Assembly: GCF_016428805.1 (NCBI RefSeq)
Contig: NZ_JAELTJ010000057.1
Span: 1 to 35,037 of the forward strand
Length of the DNA stretch: 35,037 nt
Direction: 5' to 3'
Origin: Achromobacter sp. ASV32
Lineage (GTDB): Bacteria > Pseudomonadota > Gammaproteobacteria > Burkholderiales > Burkholderiaceae_B
How positions within the stretch are numbered: position 1 is the stretch's first letter; each line of letters begins with the position of its first letter. Shown one piece after another: positions 7,794 through 19,143 of the stretch. The notes beneath the pieces were generated by a model. The model was not told where the DNA came from, did not search any database, and was given only the letters and a program-made list of their open reading frames with translations. The translations under genes were made by a program, and so were the position numbers.

Positions 7794-9826
7794 TGGGGAA
7801 TCAGCACAAAGAAAGTCACCAGCGCCATGATGCCGATGATCATTGCGAACGCGTAGTGATAGATGAAGCCGGACTGCAGGTGACGGCTGATCGCAGCCAC
7901 CCAGCCCACCACACGGGCGCTACCGTTGATCAGGAAGCCATCGATGATGCCGCGGTCGCCGGTCTGCCACAGGCCACGGCCCAGGCAGCGCAGGCCGCGC
8001 GCGATGATCTGTTCGTTGACCCAGTCGACGTAGTACTTGTTTTCAAGCACCTTGTTCACGCCCGACAGGCTCGACTTGATCGCGGCCGGCACCTTCGGGT
8101 TGATCAGGTAGCAGTACCAGGCGATGACCGCGCCGGCCACGACCAGCCAGAACGGCAGGGTCTGGAACGCGTGCAGGCCAAAGGCCACCCAGCCGTGCCA
8201 TTCTTCACGCAGTTCGTGTATGGCGGGATGCTGCGGCAGTACCGTGATCACGCCATTGAAGAACTTGCCGAACAGCATGGGATCGACCGCCCAGGCACCG
8301 ATCAGCACCGAGGGGATCGCCAGCAGGATCAGCGGCAAGGTCACGACCCAGGGCGACTCATGCGGCTTGCCACCGTGGTGGCCATGATCGTCATGACCAT
8401 GATCGTCGTGGCCGTGGGCATCATGACCGTGGCCATGGCCGTGGTCGCTGGTGTCGAAGCGTTCCTTGCCGTGGAAAACCAGGAAGTACACGCGGAACGA
8501 GTACAGCGAGGTCACGAACACGCCGATCAGCGTGGCGTAGTAGGCAAAGCTTGCGCCCCAGACGTGGGCGGCGCCGGCGGCTTCGATGATGTGTTCCTTC
8601 GAGTAGAAACCCGAGAAGAACGGCGTGCCGACCAGGGCCAGCGTGCCCAGCAGGAAGGTGATCCAGGTGATGGGCATGTACTTGCGCAGGCCGCCCATGT
8701 TGCGGATGTCCTGGTCGTGGTGCATGCCGATGATGACCGACCCGGCGCCCAGGAACAGCAGCGCCTTGAAGAACGCGTGGGTCATCAGGTGGAAGATCGC
8801 CACCGAATAGGCCGAAGCGCCCAGCGCGACGGTCATGTAGCCCAGCTGCGACAGCGTGGAATACGCAACCACGCGCTTGATGTCGTTCTGGATGATGCCC
8901 AGGATGCCCAGGAACAGCGCACCGATGGCGCCGATCACGATGATGAACGACAGCGCCACGTCCGACAGTTCGAACAGCGGCGAGAAGCGGGCGACCATGA
9001 AGATGCCGGCCGTCACCATGGTGGCGGCGTGGATCAGCGCGGAGATCGGGGTCGGGCCTTCCATCGAGTCAGGCAGCCACGCGTGCAGGGGCACCTGCGC
9101 CGACTTGCCCATGGCGCCGATGAACAGGCAGATGCAGGCCACGGTCAGCAGCATCCAGTCAGAGCCGGGCAGCGTCAGGGTGGCCAGTTTGTCGGCCTGG
9201 GCGAAGACCTCGCCGTAGTGCATGGTGCCGGCGTAGGCGAACAGCAGGCCGATACCCAGCACGAAGCCGAAGTCGCCGACGCGGTTGATCAGGAACGCCT
9301 TCATGTTGGCGAAGATCGCCGTCGGGCGGGTGTACCAGAAGCCGATCAGCAAGTACGACACCAGGCCCACCGCTTCCCAGCCAAAGAACAGCTGCACCAT
9401 GTTGTTCGACATCACCAGCATCAGCATGGAGAACGTGAACAGCGAGATGTACGAGAAGAAGCGCTGGTAACCGGGATCATCGGCCATGTAGCCGATGGTG
9501 TAGATGTGCACCATCAGCGACACCGAGGTCACCACGACCATCATCATGGCCGAGAGCGGATCGATCAGGAAGCCGATTTCCAACTTGGTCTGGCCGATCA
9601 GGCTCCAGGTGTAGACCGCGCCATCAAAGCGCAGGCCGTTGAGCACGTCGCCCAGCACCACCACCGAACCGATAGCGGAGATGAGCACGCCCAGGATGGT
9701 GATGACGTGCGAAGCGCGGCGGCCGATGGGACGGCCCAGGAAGCCCGTGCCGAAAAGGCCCGCGAGGATTGCTCCGGCCAGCGGCGCCAGCGCGATGAGC
9801 AGGTAGAGATTGGGTGAGCTAGACAT
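7790..9826 (-). CDS. nuoL: NADH-quinone oxidoreductase subunit L
   Basis: This 678-aa distal proton-pumping subunit has the Proton_antipo_N segment at residues 60-130, then GWEAVGLVSYLLIGFWYTRP, KSAQVPLHAWLPDSMEGPTP (channel Lys, WLPD) and DIKRVVAYSTLSQLGYM. The C-terminal part should supply the long lateral helix that runs over NuoM and NuoN. An insert at residues 462-489 holds 12 His in 28 residues with alternating Gly and Asp; similar His-rich loops occur in other betaproteobacterial NuoL proteins. nuoK ends 17 bp upstream and nuoM overlaps by 4 bp. Confidence 0.96.
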   Translation of the reverse strand: MSSSPNLYLLIALAPLAGAILAGLFGTGFLGRPIGRRASHVITILGVLISAIGSVVVLGDVLNGLRFDGAVYTWSLIGQTKLEIGFLIDPLSAMMMVVVTSVSLMVHIYTIGYMADDPGYQRFFSYISLFTFSMLMLVMSNNMVQLFFGWEAVGLVSYLLIGFWYTRPTAIFANMKAFLINRVGDFGFVLGIGLLFAYAGTMHYGEVFAQADKLATLTLPGSDWMLLTVACICLFIGAMGKSAQVPLHAWLPDSMEGPTPISALIHAATMVTAGIFMVARFSPLFELSDVALSFIIVIGAIGALFLGILGIIQNDIKRVVAYSTLSQLGYMTVALGASAYSVAIFHLMTHAFFKALLFLGAGSVIIGMHHDQDIRNMGGLRKYMPITWITFLLGTLALVGTPFFSGFYSKEHIIEAAGAAHVWGASFAYYATLIGVFVTSLYSFRVYFLVFHGKERFDTSDHGHGHGHDAHGHDDHGHDDHGHHGGKPHESPWVVTLPLILLAIPSVLIGAWAVDPMLFGKFFNGVITVLPQHPAIHELREEWHGWVAFGLHAFQTLPFWLVVAGAVIAWYCYLINPKVPAAIKSSLSGVNKVLENKYYVDWVNEQIIARGLRCLGRGLWQTGDRGIIDGFLINGSARVVGWVAAISRHLQSGFIYHYAFAMIIGIMALVTFFVLIPQ

Positions 9827-9843
9827 TTTCTTCCAATACCCCG

Positions 9844-10152
9844 TCAGCCCTTCAGGCGATCGAGTTCGTCAACGTTGATCGTGTTCAGGTTGCGGAACAG
9901 CAGCACCAGGATGGCCAGGCCGATCGCCGCTTCGGCGGCGGCCACGGTCAGGATGAAGAACACGAACACCTGGCCGGCGGTATCGCCGAACCAGCTGGAG
10001 AACGCCACGAAGTTCATATTGACGGCCAGGAGCACCAGCTCGATGGACATCAGGAGAATGATCAGGTTGCGGCGGTTCAGGAAGATGCCGAAGATCCCGA
10101 TGGCGAACAGGATTGCCCCCAGGATCAGATAGTGGGCCAGCGTCAGCGTCAT
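9844..10152 (-). CDS. nuoK: NADH-quinone oxidoreductase subunit K
   Basis: This 102-aa, three-helix subunit (MrpC-like) has the conserved membrane glutamates in [19 protein letters not shown] and [19 protein letters not shown] that take part in the central hydrophilic axis. The length is canonical. The start overlaps the nuoJ stop by 4 bp. Confidence 0.96.
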   Translation of the reverse strand: MTLTLAHYLILGAILFAIGIFGIFLNRRNLIILLMSIELVLLAVNMNFVAFSSWFGDTAGQVFVFFILTVAAAEAAIGLAILVLLFRNLNTINVDELDRLKG

Positions 10153-10802
10153 TGTTTTTCTCCTTGGGGCGCGGCGGCAGGCGCCGAGGCGCCGTTCTTG
10201 GCCTGGGCGCGCTCGCTCTGGGCGGGCATGCTCACCATGCGGAAGCGATCCTTCGAGCGCACGCGGACGGCGGCAACCGGGTCGTTGTACTTGACGTCGC
10301 GGCGGCGGCGCAGGGTCAGTGCGATGGCGGCGACCATGCCGACCAGCAGCAGCGCGGCGCCGACTTCGATGGCGTAGATGTACTGCGTGTACATCACTTC
10401 ACCGAGCGCGCGGGCGTTGTTGTAGTCGCCGGCAACCGGGGCCTGCGGACCCGAGCCGTACCAGGTCGAACCCAGCACGAAGGCCATTTCCACCACCATG
10501 ACCAGGCCGATGATCAGGCCCAGCGGCAGGTAGGTCTTCATGCCCTGGCGCAGCGCATCCATGCGGATGTCCAGCATCATGACGACGAACAGGAAAAGCA
10601 CCATCACGGCGCCCACGTACACCAGCACCAGCAACAGCGCGAGGAACTCGGCGCCCAGCAGCATCCAGAGCATGGCGGCGTTGGTGAAGGCCAGGATCAG
10701 GTGCAGGACGGCGGTGACCGGGCTGCGCGCGGTGATCACGCGGAACGCCGCGATCACCAGCACGGCGGCCAGTATGTAAAACAGGACAGTGGTAAAAGTC
10801 AT
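10149..10802 (-). CDS. nuoJ: NADH-quinone oxidoreductase subunit J
   Basis: This 217-aa, five-helix subunit of the membrane arm has the [20 protein letters not shown] segment that contains the pi-bulge helix near the quinone-site coupling region. It also carries a soluble C-terminal tail of about 45 residues, rich in Ala, Gln and charged residues, which is longer than in E. coli. It starts 17 bp after the nuoI stop. Confidence 0.95.
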   Translation of the reverse strand: MTFTTVLFYILAAVLVIAAFRVITARSPVTAVLHLILAFTNAAMLWMLLGAEFLALLLVLVYVGAVMVLFLFVVMMLDIRMDALRQGMKTYLPLGLIIGLVMVVEMAFVLGSTWYGSGPQAPVAGDYNNARALGEVMYTQYIYAIEVGAALLLVGMVAAIALTLRRRRDVKYNDPVAAVRVRSKDRFRMVSMPAQSERAQAKNGASAPAAAPQGEKQ

Positions 10803-10819
10803 GGATCAGGACCCTGGGC

Positions 10820-11308
10820 TCAACGGTAGGGAGCGTCTTCGGCCCGGCGGCGGGCGATGTCGGCTTCGTAGCGGTCGCCCACGGCGAGCAGCATGTCTTT
10901 GGTGAAATACAGGTCGCCGCGCTTTTCACCGTGGTATTCGTGGATATGGGTTTCCACGATCGAGTCCACGGGGCAGCTTTCCTCACAGAAGCCGCAGAAA
11001 ATGCACTTGGTCAGGTCGATGTCGTAACGCGTGGTGCGGCGGGTGCCGTCATCGCGTTGATCCGATTCGATGGTGATGGCCAGCGCGGGGCACACGGCTT
11101 CACACAGTTTGCACGCGATGCAGCGCTCTTCCCCGTTGGGGTAGCGGCGCAGCGCGTGCAGGCCGCGGAAACGCGCCGAGGTCGGCGTCTTTTCCTGCGG
11201 ATAGCGCAAGGTGACCTTGCGCTTGAAGAAATACTTGCCCGTCAGGCGCATGCCCTTGAGCAGTTCGGCCAGCATCAAGCTGCCGAAGAAATCTTTGATC
11301 GCTTCCAT
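10820..11308 (-). CDS. nuoI: NADH-quinone oxidoreductase subunit I
   Basis: This 162-aa peripheral iron-sulfur subunit carries two complete ferredoxin motifs: C63/C66/C69 with C73 ([12 protein letters not shown]) and C102/C105/C108 with C112 ([12 protein letters not shown]). They bind the N6a and N6b [4Fe-4S] clusters that pass electrons to N2 in NuoB. An N-terminal amphipathic helix anchors it near NuoH. No cluster ligand is missing. Confidence 0.97.
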   Translation of the reverse strand: MEAIKDFFGSLMLAELLKGMRLTGKYFFKRKVTLRYPQEKTPTSARFRGLHALRRYPNGEERCIACKLCEAVCPALAITIESDQRDDGTRRTTRYDIDLTKCIFCGFCEESCPVDSIVETHIHEYHGEKRGDLYFTKDMLLAVGDRYEADIARRRAEDAPYR

Positions 11309-11329
11309 ATCCTGCCTCTGCCTGGCGGC

Positions 11330-12403
11330 TTAGCGCCAAATGTTCCAGGGCGTCTGCATCCAGATCGCCACCACGACCAGCCAAATGCCGGTCAGCGGGA
11401 TGAAGATTTTCCAACCCAAACGCATGATCTGGTCGTAGCGGTAGCGCGGGAAAGAAGCGCGGAACCACACGAACAACGAGACCACGACGAACGTCTTGAG
11501 ACCCAGCCAGATCCAACCCGGAATCCAGGTCAGCGGCGCGATATCGATCGGCGATGCCCAGCCGCCCAGGAACATGATCGATGCCATGCAGGACAGCAGG
11601 ATCATGTTGGCGTATTCACCCAGGAAGAACAGGGCAAAAGCCATACCCGAGTATTCGACCATGTGGCCGGCCACAATTTCGGATTCGCCTTCCACCACGT
11701 CGAACGGGTGGCGGTTGGTTTCAGCCACGGCCGAAATCACGTAGATCACGAACAGCGGCAACAGCGGCAGCCAGTTCCAGGACAGGAACGTCAGGCCCTT
11801 GTCGGCGAACCAGCCGCGGTTCTGCACATGCACGATTTCCGACATGTTCAGGCTGCCGGACACCAGCAACACCGTCACCAGCACGAAGCCGATGGCCAAT
11901 TCGTACGACAGCATCTGGGCCGACGCGCGCAGCGCGCCCAGGAACGCGTACTTGGAGTTCGACGCCCAGCCGGCGACGATCACGCCATACACGCCAACGG
12001 AGGTGATGGCCATGATGTACAGCAGGCCGGCATTGACGTTGGCCAGCACGACATCGGGGCCGAAGGGCACCACGGCCCAGGCCGCCAGCGCCGGCATCAG
12101 CGTGACCACCGGGGCCACGATGAACAGCACCTTGTTGGCCTGGCTGGGAACCACGACTTCCTTGGTCAGCAGCTTGAAGACGTCGGCGAAAGGCTGCAAC
12201 AGCCCCTTGAAACCGACGCGGTTCGGGCCCATGCGCACGTGCATGGCGCCGATCATCTTGCGTTCCCAGTACGTCAGGTAGGCGACGCACAGGATGATCG
12301 GCACGGCGATGATCACAATCTTGATGAGGGTCCAGAGCACCATCCAGACCGTCGGGCCCAGCAATGCCGTACCCTGGCTTTCAAGAACATTGAGCCATTC
12401 CAT
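11330..12403 (-). CDS. nuoH: NADH-quinone oxidoreductase subunit H
   Basis: This 357-aa membrane subunit forms the quinone chamber with NuoB and NuoD. Visible marks are the [21 protein letters not shown] loop near residues 45-65, then [20 protein letters not shown] with the conserved acidic row, and the late [20 protein letters not shown]. Its ATG shares one base with the nuoG TGA (TGATG), so the two are translationally coupled. Confidence 0.97.
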   Translation of the reverse strand: MEWLNVLESQGTALLGPTVWMVLWTLIKIVIIAVPIILCVAYLTYWERKMIGAMHVRMGPNRVGFKGLLQPFADVFKLLTKEVVVPSQANKVLFIVAPVVTLMPALAAWAVVPFGPDVVLANVNAGLLYIMAITSVGVYGVIVAGWASNSKYAFLGALRASAQMLSYELAIGFVLVTVLLVSGSLNMSEIVHVQNRGWFADKGLTFLSWNWLPLLPLFVIYVISAVAETNRHPFDVVEGESEIVAGHMVEYSGMAFALFFLGEYANMILLSCMASIMFLGGWASPIDIAPLTWIPGWIWLGLKTFVVVSLFVWFRASFPRYRYDQIMRLGWKIFIPLTGIWLVVVAIWMQTPWNIWR

Positions 12404-14730
12404 CAGGCACGCTCCACGCTGAGTTGACCAAATGCGCCACCCAGGGCTGCGGTATTTTCAAACGCTGCGGAAATACGCACGGCGCGATCGGCCACGGCAT
12501 CATCCTGCACGGTTTCGAGTTCGACGGCGCCCTGCCCGCCCGTCACGCGCACCTTGACGCCGGCGGTCAGGCCGAGGCTGGTGAGCGTGCGGCCGTTCAT
12601 GCGCGCGGCGGGCTGCTTCGAAGCCGGCGCGGCTTGCAGCGGCTCCGAGCGGCGCACCATGGCATCGCTGCGGTAGATCGGCACGTCGGCCACGCGTTCC
12701 AGGCCGGTCAAGGCCTGACCCAGGCCCAGCGGCGCCTTGATGTCGTTGGACAGGCGGCCTTCGATGCCGCCGGCCAGCGCGGCGTCGCGCACGGATTCCG
12801 AGGTTTCATCGTCGAAACCCGCCAGGTGCAGGACGTTGCCCAGCACGCGCAGGACCTTCCAGGCCGGACGGGTCTGGCCGAACGGCGCGACCGTGCCCTT
12901 GAAGCTCTGGGCCAGACCTTGGGCGTTGACGAACGTGCCCGAGGTTTCCGTGAACGGCGCCACCGGCAACATGACGTCGGCCCACTCGGCCGCGGCCGAA
13001 CGGTAAGGCGTCAGGGCGACGGCGAATTGCGCACCGCGCAGCGCGGCAATCGCTTGCTGGCCGTTGTCGGCATCCAGCAGCGGTTCGGCATGCAACACGA
13101 CGTAGGCCTTGAGCGGCTCGGCCAGCATGGCGGCGGCATTCTTGCCGCCCTTGCCCGGTACGGCACCGGCCAGGTAACCGCCAACGGTGTTGCCGCCGGA
13201 GGTCAGGAAGCCGAACTTGCCACCGGCCAGATCCGCCACGGCGCGGCCGTTGGCGGCCAGGGTCGAGGCTTGGGCGCTGGCCACGGCCATATTGCCCATC
13301 AGGACGGCAGTGTTGGCACCGCTGGCCAGGCTGGCGGCGATGATCTTGGCGTTCTCGCCCGGGGTGACCGAGGCGAATTCGGCCGGCACCGCGGCTTGCT
13401 TGGCTTGCGCCAGGGCCACAGCCACTTCGGCAAGCGCGCGCGGCAGCTCGGACGGCGCCACGGTGATGCGACCGGCGACGGGCATCAGGGGATCGTCGGC
13501 GGCGCTGTCGACCATCAGGATCTGCGTGCCGCGCTTGGCGGCCTGGCGCAGGCGCTGGGCCATCAACGGGTGATCCTTGCGCAGGAACGAGCCGACAATC
13601 AGGACGCGGTCCAGGTTGTCGAGTTCGGCGATGGGCATACCCAGCCACGGCGCGCCGGTCAGGGCGGCGTCGAAGGCGGCGTCGGTCTGGCGCAGGCGGA
13701 AGTCGATGTTTTCCGAACCCAGCGCGCGCACCAGGCGGCCCAGCAATGCATATTCTTCGGTGGTGGCGTATTCCGACGCCAGCGCGCCGATCTGGCCGGC
13801 GCCAAAGCTGTCGCGAACCCGCGACAGGCCCTGGGCCACGGCAGCCAGGGCGTCAGCCCACGAGGCTTCCTGCCACTTGCCGTCGGTGCCCTTGATCATC
13901 GGAGCGGACAGGCGGTCTTCGCTGTTCAGGCCTTCGTACGAGAAGCGGTCGCGGTCGCTGATCCAGCATTCGTTGACGGCTTCGTCTTCAAACGGAACCA
14001 CGCGCATCACGCGGTCGCCCTTGACCTGAACGACCAGGTTGGCGCCCAGGCTGTCGTGCGGGCTGACCGAACGGCGGCGCGCCAGTTCCCAGGTGCGGGC
14101 GCTGTAGCGGAAGGGCTTGGAGGTCAGCGCGCCCACCGGACAGATGTCGATCATGTTGCCCGAGAGTTCGGACTCGATCGAGCGGCCCACGAACGAGGTG
14201 ATTTCGGAGTGCTCGCCACGGCCCAGCATGCCCAGTTCCATGACACCGGCGATTTCCTGGCCGAAACGCACGCAGCGGGTGCAGTGGATGCAACGGCTCA
14301 TTTCCTCGGCGGAAACCAGCGGACCGAGGTCCTTGTGGAACACCACGCGCTTTTCTTCCTGATAGCGCGAGGCGGAGCCGCCATAACCCACGGCCAGGTC
14401 TTGCAGCTGGCATTCGCCGCCCTGATCGCAGATCGGGCAGTCGAGCGGGTGATTGATGAGCAAGAATTCCATCACCGACTTCTGAGCGGCACGCGCCTTC
14501 TCGGAGCAGGTGTGCACGACCATGCCGTTCGTCACGGGGGTGGCGCAGGCGGGCAGCGCCTTGGGCGCTTTTTCCACTTCGACCAGGCACATGCGGCAGT
14601 TGGCCGCGATGGAGAGTTTCTTGTGGTAGCAGAAATGCGGCACGTAAAGCCCGACTTTCTGGGCCGCATGCATCACCATGCTGCCCTCGGGCACTTCTAC
14701 CGTATTGCCGTCGACGGTTAGTTCAACCAT
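12403..14730 (-). CDS. nuoG: NADH-quinone oxidoreductase subunit G
   Basis: This 775-aa subunit of the peripheral arm has an N-terminal ferredoxin domain with the N1b [2Fe-2S] ligands C34, C45, C48 and C62. H94, C98, C101 and C107 bind the N5 cluster, and C147, C150, C153 with C197 bind N4. After that comes a molybdopterin-oxidoreductase-like domain (about 220-690) that is structural. The extra N7 ligands of E. coli NuoG are not visible (the corresponding stretch reads [20 protein letters not shown]), as in mitochondrial-type enzymes. The final 90 residues are the least conserved part. It follows nuoF by 15 bp. Confidence 0.96.
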   Translation of the reverse strand: MVELTVDGNTVEVPEGSMVMHAAQKVGLYVPHFCYHKKLSIAANCRMCLVEVEKAPKALPACATPVTNGMVVHTCSEKARAAQKSVMEFLLINHPLDCPICDQGGECQLQDLAVGYGGSASRYQEEKRVVFHKDLGPLVSAEEMSRCIHCTRCVRFGQEIAGVMELGMLGRGEHSEITSFVGRSIESELSGNMIDICPVGALTSKPFRYSARTWELARRRSVSPHDSLGANLVVQVKGDRVMRVVPFEDEAVNECWISDRDRFSYEGLNSEDRLSAPMIKGTDGKWQEASWADALAAVAQGLSRVRDSFGAGQIGALASEYATTEEYALLGRLVRALGSENIDFRLRQTDAAFDAALTGAPWLGMPIAELDNLDRVLIVGSFLRKDHPLMAQRLRQAAKRGTQILMVDSAADDPLMPVAGRITVAPSELPRALAEVAVALAQAKQAAVPAEFASVTPGENAKIIAASLASGANTAVLMGNMAVASAQASTLAANGRAVADLAGGKFGFLTSGGNTVGGYLAGAVPGKGGKNAAAMLAEPLKAYVVLHAEPLLDADNGQQAIAALRGAQFAVALTPYRSAAAEWADVMLPVAPFTETSGTFVNAQGLAQSFKGTVAPFGQTRPAWKVLRVLGNVLHLAGFDDETSESVRDAALAGGIEGRLSNDIKAPLGLGQALTGLERVADVPIYRSDAMVRRSEPLQAAPASKQPAARMNGRTLTSLGLTAGVKVRVTGGQGAVELETVQDDAVADRAVRISAAFENTAALGGAFGQLSVERA

Positions 14731-14745
14731 TGCTGTTCCTGAGAC

Positions 14746-16113
14746 CTACAGATATTGCGGAACCACACAAGACTTATGCTCGATGTGGTGCGCGAATTCG
14801 TCGCGAAAATGCTTGAGGAAGCCACGGACGGGCATCGCGGCGGCGTCACCCAGGGCGCAAATGGTGCGCCCCATGATGTTGCCTGCCACGTTGTCCAGCA
14901 TGTCCAGATCTTCCGGACGGCCGTGACCGTTTTCGATGCGGTGCACCATGCGGTAGAGCCAGCCGGTGCCTTCGCGGCACGGCGTGCACTGGCCGCAGCT
15001 TTCCTCGAAATAGAAGTACGACAGACGCAGCAGCGACTTCACCATGCAGCGCGTTTCGTCCATGACGATCACCGCGCCCGAACCCAGCATGGAACCCGCC
15101 TTGGCGATGGCGTCGTAGTCCATCGTGGTTTCCATCATGATGTCGGCCGGCAGCACCGGCGCGCTGGAGCCGCCGGGGATCACGGCCTTGAGCTTCTTGC
15201 CGCCGCGCATGCCGCCCGCCAGTTCCAGCAGCGTCGAGAACGGGGTGCCCAGCGGGATCTCGTAGTTGCCGGGACGCTCGACGTCGCCGGTGATCGAGAA
15301 CAGCTTGGTGCCGCCGTTGTTGGGCTTGCCGACTTCCAGGTAGGCCTGGCCGCTGTTGCGGATGATCCAGGGCACCGCCGCGAAGGTTTCGGTGTTGTTG
15401 ATGGTGGTGGGCTTGCCGTACAGGCCGAAGCTGGCGGGGAAAGGCGGCTTGAAGCGCGGCTGGCCTTTCTTGCCTTCCAGCGATTCGAGCAGCGCGGTTT
15501 CTTCGCCGCAGATGTAGGCGCCGTAGCCGTGGAACGCGTGCAGCTGGAAGTTGAATTCCGAACCCAGGATCTTGTCGCCCAGGAAGCCGGCGGCGCGCGC
15601 CTCTTCAAGCGCCTCTTCGAAGCGCTCGTAGACCTCGAAGATTTCGCCGTGGATGTAGTTGTAGCCGACGCTGATGCCCATGGCGTAGGCAGCGATCGCC
15701 ATGCCTTCGATCACGATGTGCGGGTTAAAGCGCAGGATGTCGCGATCCTTGAACGTGCCGGGCTCGCCTTCGTCGGAGTTGCAGACGAGGTACTTCTGGC
15801 CCGGGAAGGCGCGCGGCATGAAGCTCCACTTCAGGCCGGTCGGGAAGCCCGCGCCGCCACGGCCGCGCAGACCCGAGGCCTTGACTTCGGCGATCACGTC
15901 TTCCGGCTTCATGCCGGTGGTGAGGATCTTGCGCAGGGCTTCGTAGCCGCCGCGCTTGACGTAGTCGGCCAGGCGCCAGTTGGCGCCGTCGACGTCGGCC
16001 ATGATCTGCGGCTTGATGTGCCGGCCGTGCAGGCACATCGAGTTGGCCAGGTCGTTCAGCGGGTTGGGCTCCAGCCCTTGCGCGAACTGCTTGTAGATGT
16101 CGGGCGCGTTCAT
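14746..16113 (-). CDS. nuoF: NADH-quinone oxidoreductase subunit F
   Basis: This 455-aa NADH-oxidising subunit has the nucleotide and FMN binding segments [13 protein letters not shown] (from residue 84), [17 protein letters not shown] and [17 protein letters not shown]. The N3 [4Fe-4S] ligands are in [11 protein letters not shown] plus the later Cys in [11 protein letters not shown]. The start at 16113 has a GGAGAG site and overlaps the nuoE stop by ATGA; the longer frame to 16236 only reads through nuoE. It passes hydride-derived electrons to NuoE and NuoG clusters. Confidence 0.96.
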   Translation of the reverse strand: MNAPDIYKQFAQGLEPNPLNDLANSMCLHGRHIKPQIMADVDGANWRLADYVKRGGYEALRKILTTGMKPEDVIAEVKASGLRGRGGAGFPTGLKWSFMPRAFPGQKYLVCNSDEGEPGTFKDRDILRFNPHIVIEGMAIAAYAMGISVGYNYIHGEIFEVYERFEEALEEARAAGFLGDKILGSEFNFQLHAFHGYGAYICGEETALLESLEGKKGQPRFKPPFPASFGLYGKPTTINNTETFAAVPWIIRNSGQAYLEVGKPNNGGTKLFSITGDVERPGNYEIPLGTPFSTLLELAGGMRGGKKLKAVIPGGSSAPVLPADIMMETTMDYDAIAKAGSMLGSGAVIVMDETRCMVKSLLRLSYFYFEESCGQCTPCREGTGWLYRMVHRIENGHGRPEDLDMLDNVAGNIMGRTICALGDAAAMPVRGFLKHFRDEFAHHIEHKSCVVPQYL

Positions 16114-16604
16114 GCCGACTCTCCTTGCGCCTTGAGGGTCGCGACCAGCGCGTCCAGCTTCTCTTCGGTCATGCGCACGCACATATGCTTGTTGTTCACG
16201 ATCAGCACGGGGGAATCGCCGCAAGCGCCCATGCATTCGCCCTCGACCAGGGTGAACTGGCCGTCGGCGGTGGTTTCGCGATAGTCCACACCCAGCTTGC
16301 GCTTGAGGTAGTCGCCGGCGCGTTCGCCGTCGCGCAAGGCACAGGGCAAGTTCGTGCAGACGGCGATCTTGTTCTTGCCGACGGGCTTGACGTCGAACAT
16401 GTTGTAGAAGGTGGCGACTTCCTGGACCGCGATGGGCGGGACGCCGATGTAGTTGGCCACATCTTCAATAATGTCGGTAGCCAACCAGCCCTTCTCTTCT
16501 TGCGCAATCGCAAGAGAGGCCATGATGGCGGACTGCCGCTGGTCGGCCGGGAACTTCGCGAGTTCTCGGTCGATTTTCTGGTAGGCCTGTTCGGAAAGCA
16601 GCAT
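16110..16604 (-). CDS. nuoE: NADH-quinone oxidoreductase subunit E
   Basis: This 164-aa thioredoxin-fold subunit holds the N1a [2Fe-2S] cluster with ligands C83, C88, C124 and C128 (CTNLPC and CMGAC). The start [19 protein letters not shown] at 16604 matches family length; the frame stays open upstream to 16688 but that part overlaps the 3' end of nuoD. The gap to nuoD is 43 bp and the stop overlaps nuoF. Confidence 0.95.
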   Translation of the reverse strand: MLLSEQAYQKIDRELAKFPADQRQSAIMASLAIAQEEKGWLATDIIEDVANYIGVPPIAVQEVATFYNMFDVKPVGKNKIAVCTNLPCALRDGERAGDYLKRKLGVDYRETTADGQFTLVEGECMGACGDSPVLIVNNKHMCVRMTEEKLDALVATLKAQGESA

Positions 16605-16647
16605 AGTTTGAATCCGGGTTATGCGGGCGTGCTCGTGACTGTCTGGA

Positions 16648-17904
16648 TCAGCGATCGATTTCGCCGAAAACGATGTCCTGCGTACCAATGATGGTGACGG
16701 CGTCGGCGATCATGTGACCGCGCGACATTTCATCCAGCGACTGCAGGTGGACGAAGCCGGGCGCCCGAATCTTCAGGCGGTACGGCTTGTTGGCGCCATC
16801 CGACACCAGATAGATGCCGAACTCGCCCTTCGGGTGTTCCACCGAGGCAAAGGCTTCACCGGGAGGCACGTGGAAACCTTCAGTGAAGAGCTTGAAGTGA
16901 TGGATCAGCTCTTCCATGTTGGTCTTCATGGCGGTGCGCTTGGGCGGGGCGATCTTGTGATTCTCGATCATGACCGGACCCGGATTGTTGCGCAGCCATT
17001 CCACGCACTGGCGGATGATGCGGTTGCTTTCACGCATTTCGGCGATACGGACCAGGTAGCGGTCGTAGCAGTCGCCGTTGACACCCACGGGGATGTCGAA
17101 ATCGAGCAGGTCGTAGACTTCGTAGGGCTGCATCTTGCGCAGGTCCCAGGCCACGCCCGAACCGCGCAGCATCGGGCCGGTGAAGCCCAGCGCCTTGGCG
17201 CGTTCGGGATCGACCACGCCGATGCCCACCAGGCGCTGTTTCCAGATGCGGTTGTCGGTGAGCAGGGTTTCGTACTCGTCGACGCAGGCCGGGAAGCGGT
17301 TGGTGAAGTCTTCGATGAAGTCCAGCAGCGAACCGGAACGCGCGTCGTTCATGACGCGCATTTCCTTTTCGCCGCGGTATTTGCTGGTGTCGCCGTACTG
17401 CGGCATCGTGTCGGGCAGGTCGCGGTACACGCCGCCCGGACGGTAGTAGGCCGCGTGCATGCGCGCACCCGAGACCGCTTCGTAGCAGTCCATCAGGTCT
17501 TCGCGCTCGCGGAAGGCGTACAGGAACACCGCCATGGCGCCCACGTCCAGCGCGTGCGAACCCAGCGACATCAGGTGGTTCAGGAGACGGGTGATCTCGT
17601 CGAACATCACCCGGATGTACTGCGCGCGCAGCGGGGCTTCGACGCCCAGCAGCTTTTCGATGGCCATGACGTAGGCGTGCTCGTTGCACATCATGGACAC
17701 GTAGTCCAGGCGGTCCATGTAGGGCAGCGCCTGGATGTAGGTCTTGTGCTCGGCCAGCTTTTCGGTGGCACGGTGCAGCAGGCCGATGTGCGGATCGGCG
17801 CGCTGGATGACTTCGCCGTCCAGTTCGAGCACCAGGCGCAGCACACCGTGCGCAGCCGGGTGCTGCGGGCCGAAGTTAAGCGTGTAGTTCTTGATTTCTG
17901 CCAT
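16648..17904 (-). CDS. nuoD: NADH-quinone oxidoreductase subunit D
   Basis: This 418-aa hydrogenase-like 49-kDa subunit lines the quinone-binding cavity. Family marks are the N-terminal [20 protein letters not shown] (quinone-site His), [20 protein letters not shown], a central [18 protein letters not shown], and the C-terminal DIVFGEIDR that ends nearly all NuoD proteins. Start and length are canonical. It begins 3 bp after nuoC. Confidence 0.97.
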   Translation of the reverse strand: MAEIKNYTLNFGPQHPAAHGVLRLVLELDGEVIQRADPHIGLLHRATEKLAEHKTYIQALPYMDRLDYVSMMCNEHAYVMAIEKLLGVEAPLRAQYIRVMFDEITRLLNHLMSLGSHALDVGAMAVFLYAFREREDLMDCYEAVSGARMHAAYYRPGGVYRDLPDTMPQYGDTSKYRGEKEMRVMNDARSGSLLDFIEDFTNRFPACVDEYETLLTDNRIWKQRLVGIGVVDPERAKALGFTGPMLRGSGVAWDLRKMQPYEVYDLLDFDIPVGVNGDCYDRYLVRIAEMRESNRIIRQCVEWLRNNPGPVMIENHKIAPPKRTAMKTNMEELIHHFKLFTEGFHVPPGEAFASVEHPKGEFGIYLVSDGANKPYRLKIRAPGFVHLQSLDEMSRGHMIADAVTIIGTQDIVFGEIDR

Positions 17905-17907
17905 GAT

Positions 17908-18534
17908 TTAACGCCCCAAGCCGTAGGTGTCTTCGCGGACCACGCGCGGCGTGATCTCGCGCGGATCGATCGTGACGGGCTGGTAAATGACGCGCCGTTG
18001 TTCCGGGTCGTAACGCATTTCGACGGTGCCGGAGAGCGGGAAGTCCTTGCGGAACGGATGGCCGATGAAGCCGTAGTCGGTCAGGATGCGGCGCAGGTCG
18101 GGGTGACCTTCGAAGACGATGCCGTACAGATCGAAGGCTTCGCGCTCGAACCAGCCCACAGCGGGCCAGCATTCCATCAGCGATGCGACCATCGGGAATT
18201 CGTCGTCGGCGGCCCAGGTGCGCACGCGCAGGCGCCAGTTGTTCTCGATGGACAACAGGTGCACGACGATCGCGAAGCGGGCGCGATGCACCTTGGCGTT
18301 GGCTTCCTCGGGCAGCTCGCGCGTGCCGTTGCCCCAGGTCAGGTAGTCGACACCACAGAGGTCGATACAGGTTTCAAAGCGCAGACCGGCTTCGGTGCGC
18401 AGCTTGTTGCAGACCGAGAACCATTGTTCCGCGGGCACTTCGAGCGTCAGCTCGCCCAGCGCCTCGGTCAGCGCGATATCGGCGCCGAGGGTGGTCTGCA
18501 AATTGTTTTTCAGGGTTTCGAGCCTGGTCATCAT
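17908..18534 (-). CDS. nuoC: NADH-quinone oxidoreductase subunit C
   Basis: This 208-aa 30-kDa subunit has no cofactor and supports the peripheral arm. The family signature is complete: [20 protein letters not shown], then [20 protein letters not shown]. It is a separate gene, unlike the fused nuoCD of E. coli. Two Met codons stand at the start (MMTRLETL). An 81-bp spacer separates it from nuoB, longer than the other gaps in the operon, and contains a direct repeat ACCGATACG (18552-18560 and 18602-18610). Confidence 0.96.
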   Translation of the reverse strand: MMTRLETLKNNLQTTLGADIALTEALGELTLEVPAEQWFSVCNKLRTEAGLRFETCIDLCGVDYLTWGNGTRELPEEANAKVHRARFAIVVHLLSIENNWRLRVRTWAADDEFPMVASLMECWPAVGWFEREAFDLYGIVFEGHPDLRRILTDYGFIGHPFRKDFPLSGTVEMRYDPEQRRVIYQPVTIDPREITPRVVREDTYGLGR

Positions 18535-18615
18535 CTTGTACGCTTAGGTGAACCGATACGCTGTTTCGAAGAGGCCTGCGGCGGCTTCGTGGCTGCCGCG
18601 GACCGATACGAAGAA

Positions 18616-19092
18616 TCAGCGCGCAATCGTGTTGGTCAGACGGATCTTGTTCTGCATTTGCAGCAAGCCGTAGACCAGCGCCTCGGCCGTGGGCGGGCAG
18701 CCCGGCACGTAGACGTCTACCGGTACGATGCGATCGCAGCCGCGCACCACGGAATACGAGTAGTGGTAGTAACCACCGCCATTGGCACAGGAGCCCATGG
18801 ACACCACCCAACGCGGCTCGGGCATCTGGTCGTAGACCTTGCGCAACGCCGGCGCCATCTTGTTGCACAGCGTGCCGGCGACGATCATCAGATCGGACTG
18901 GCGCGGGCTGGGGCGGAAGATGATGCCGAACTGGTCCAGGTCGTAGCGAGCCGCGCCCGCGTGCATCATCTCGACCGCGCAACAGGCCAGGCCGAAGGTC
19001 ATGGGCCACATGGAGCCGGTCTTCGCCCAGTTAAGGAACTTGTCGGCGCTGGTAGTGATGAACCCTTGCTTGAGAATGCCGTCTATAGCCAT
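18616..19092 (-). CDS. nuoB: NADH-quinone oxidoreductase subunit B
   Basis: This 158-aa subunit binds the terminal [4Fe-4S] cluster N2 with adjacent C37-C38 ([10 protein letters not shown]), C102 ([15 protein letters not shown]) and C132 ([13 protein letters not shown]). The start [11 protein letters not shown] at 19092 agrees with the family; a further in-frame ATG at 19131 would add residues that overlap the nuoA 3' end and are not conserved. It transfers electrons to quinone at the interface with NuoD. Confidence 0.97.
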   Translation of the reverse strand: MAIDGILKQGFITTSADKFLNWAKTGSMWPMTFGLACCAVEMMHAGAARYDLDQFGIIFRPSPRQSDLMIVAGTLCNKMAPALRKVYDQMPEPRWVVSMGSCANGGGYYHYSYSVVRGCDRIVPVDVYVPGCPPTAEALVYGLLQMQNKIRLTNTIAR

Positions 19093-19143
19093 ATTCGTCT
19101 CTGATAGCGTGCAGTGAAATGCAGTGAACAACCCGGCGGCGGG

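Noticed and set aside
8362..8450. Short tandem-repeat-like DNA (catgatcgt / ccgtggcc units)
   Set aside because: It is explained by the His/Gly/Asp codons of the NuoL loop, not by a separate repeat element or CRISPR array.
12424..14721. 765-codon plus-strand frame opposite nuoG, with similar long frames opposite nuoF, nuoL, nuoM and nuoN
   Set aside because: These are shadows caused by third-position GC bias of the nuo genes; their products are rich in His, Gln, Arg and Gly and lack families.
18546..18615. Direct repeat ACCGATACG in the nuoB-nuoC spacer, considered as an internal promoter or operator
   Set aside because: Only two copies of 9 bp and no -10/-35 elements; too weak to call a site.
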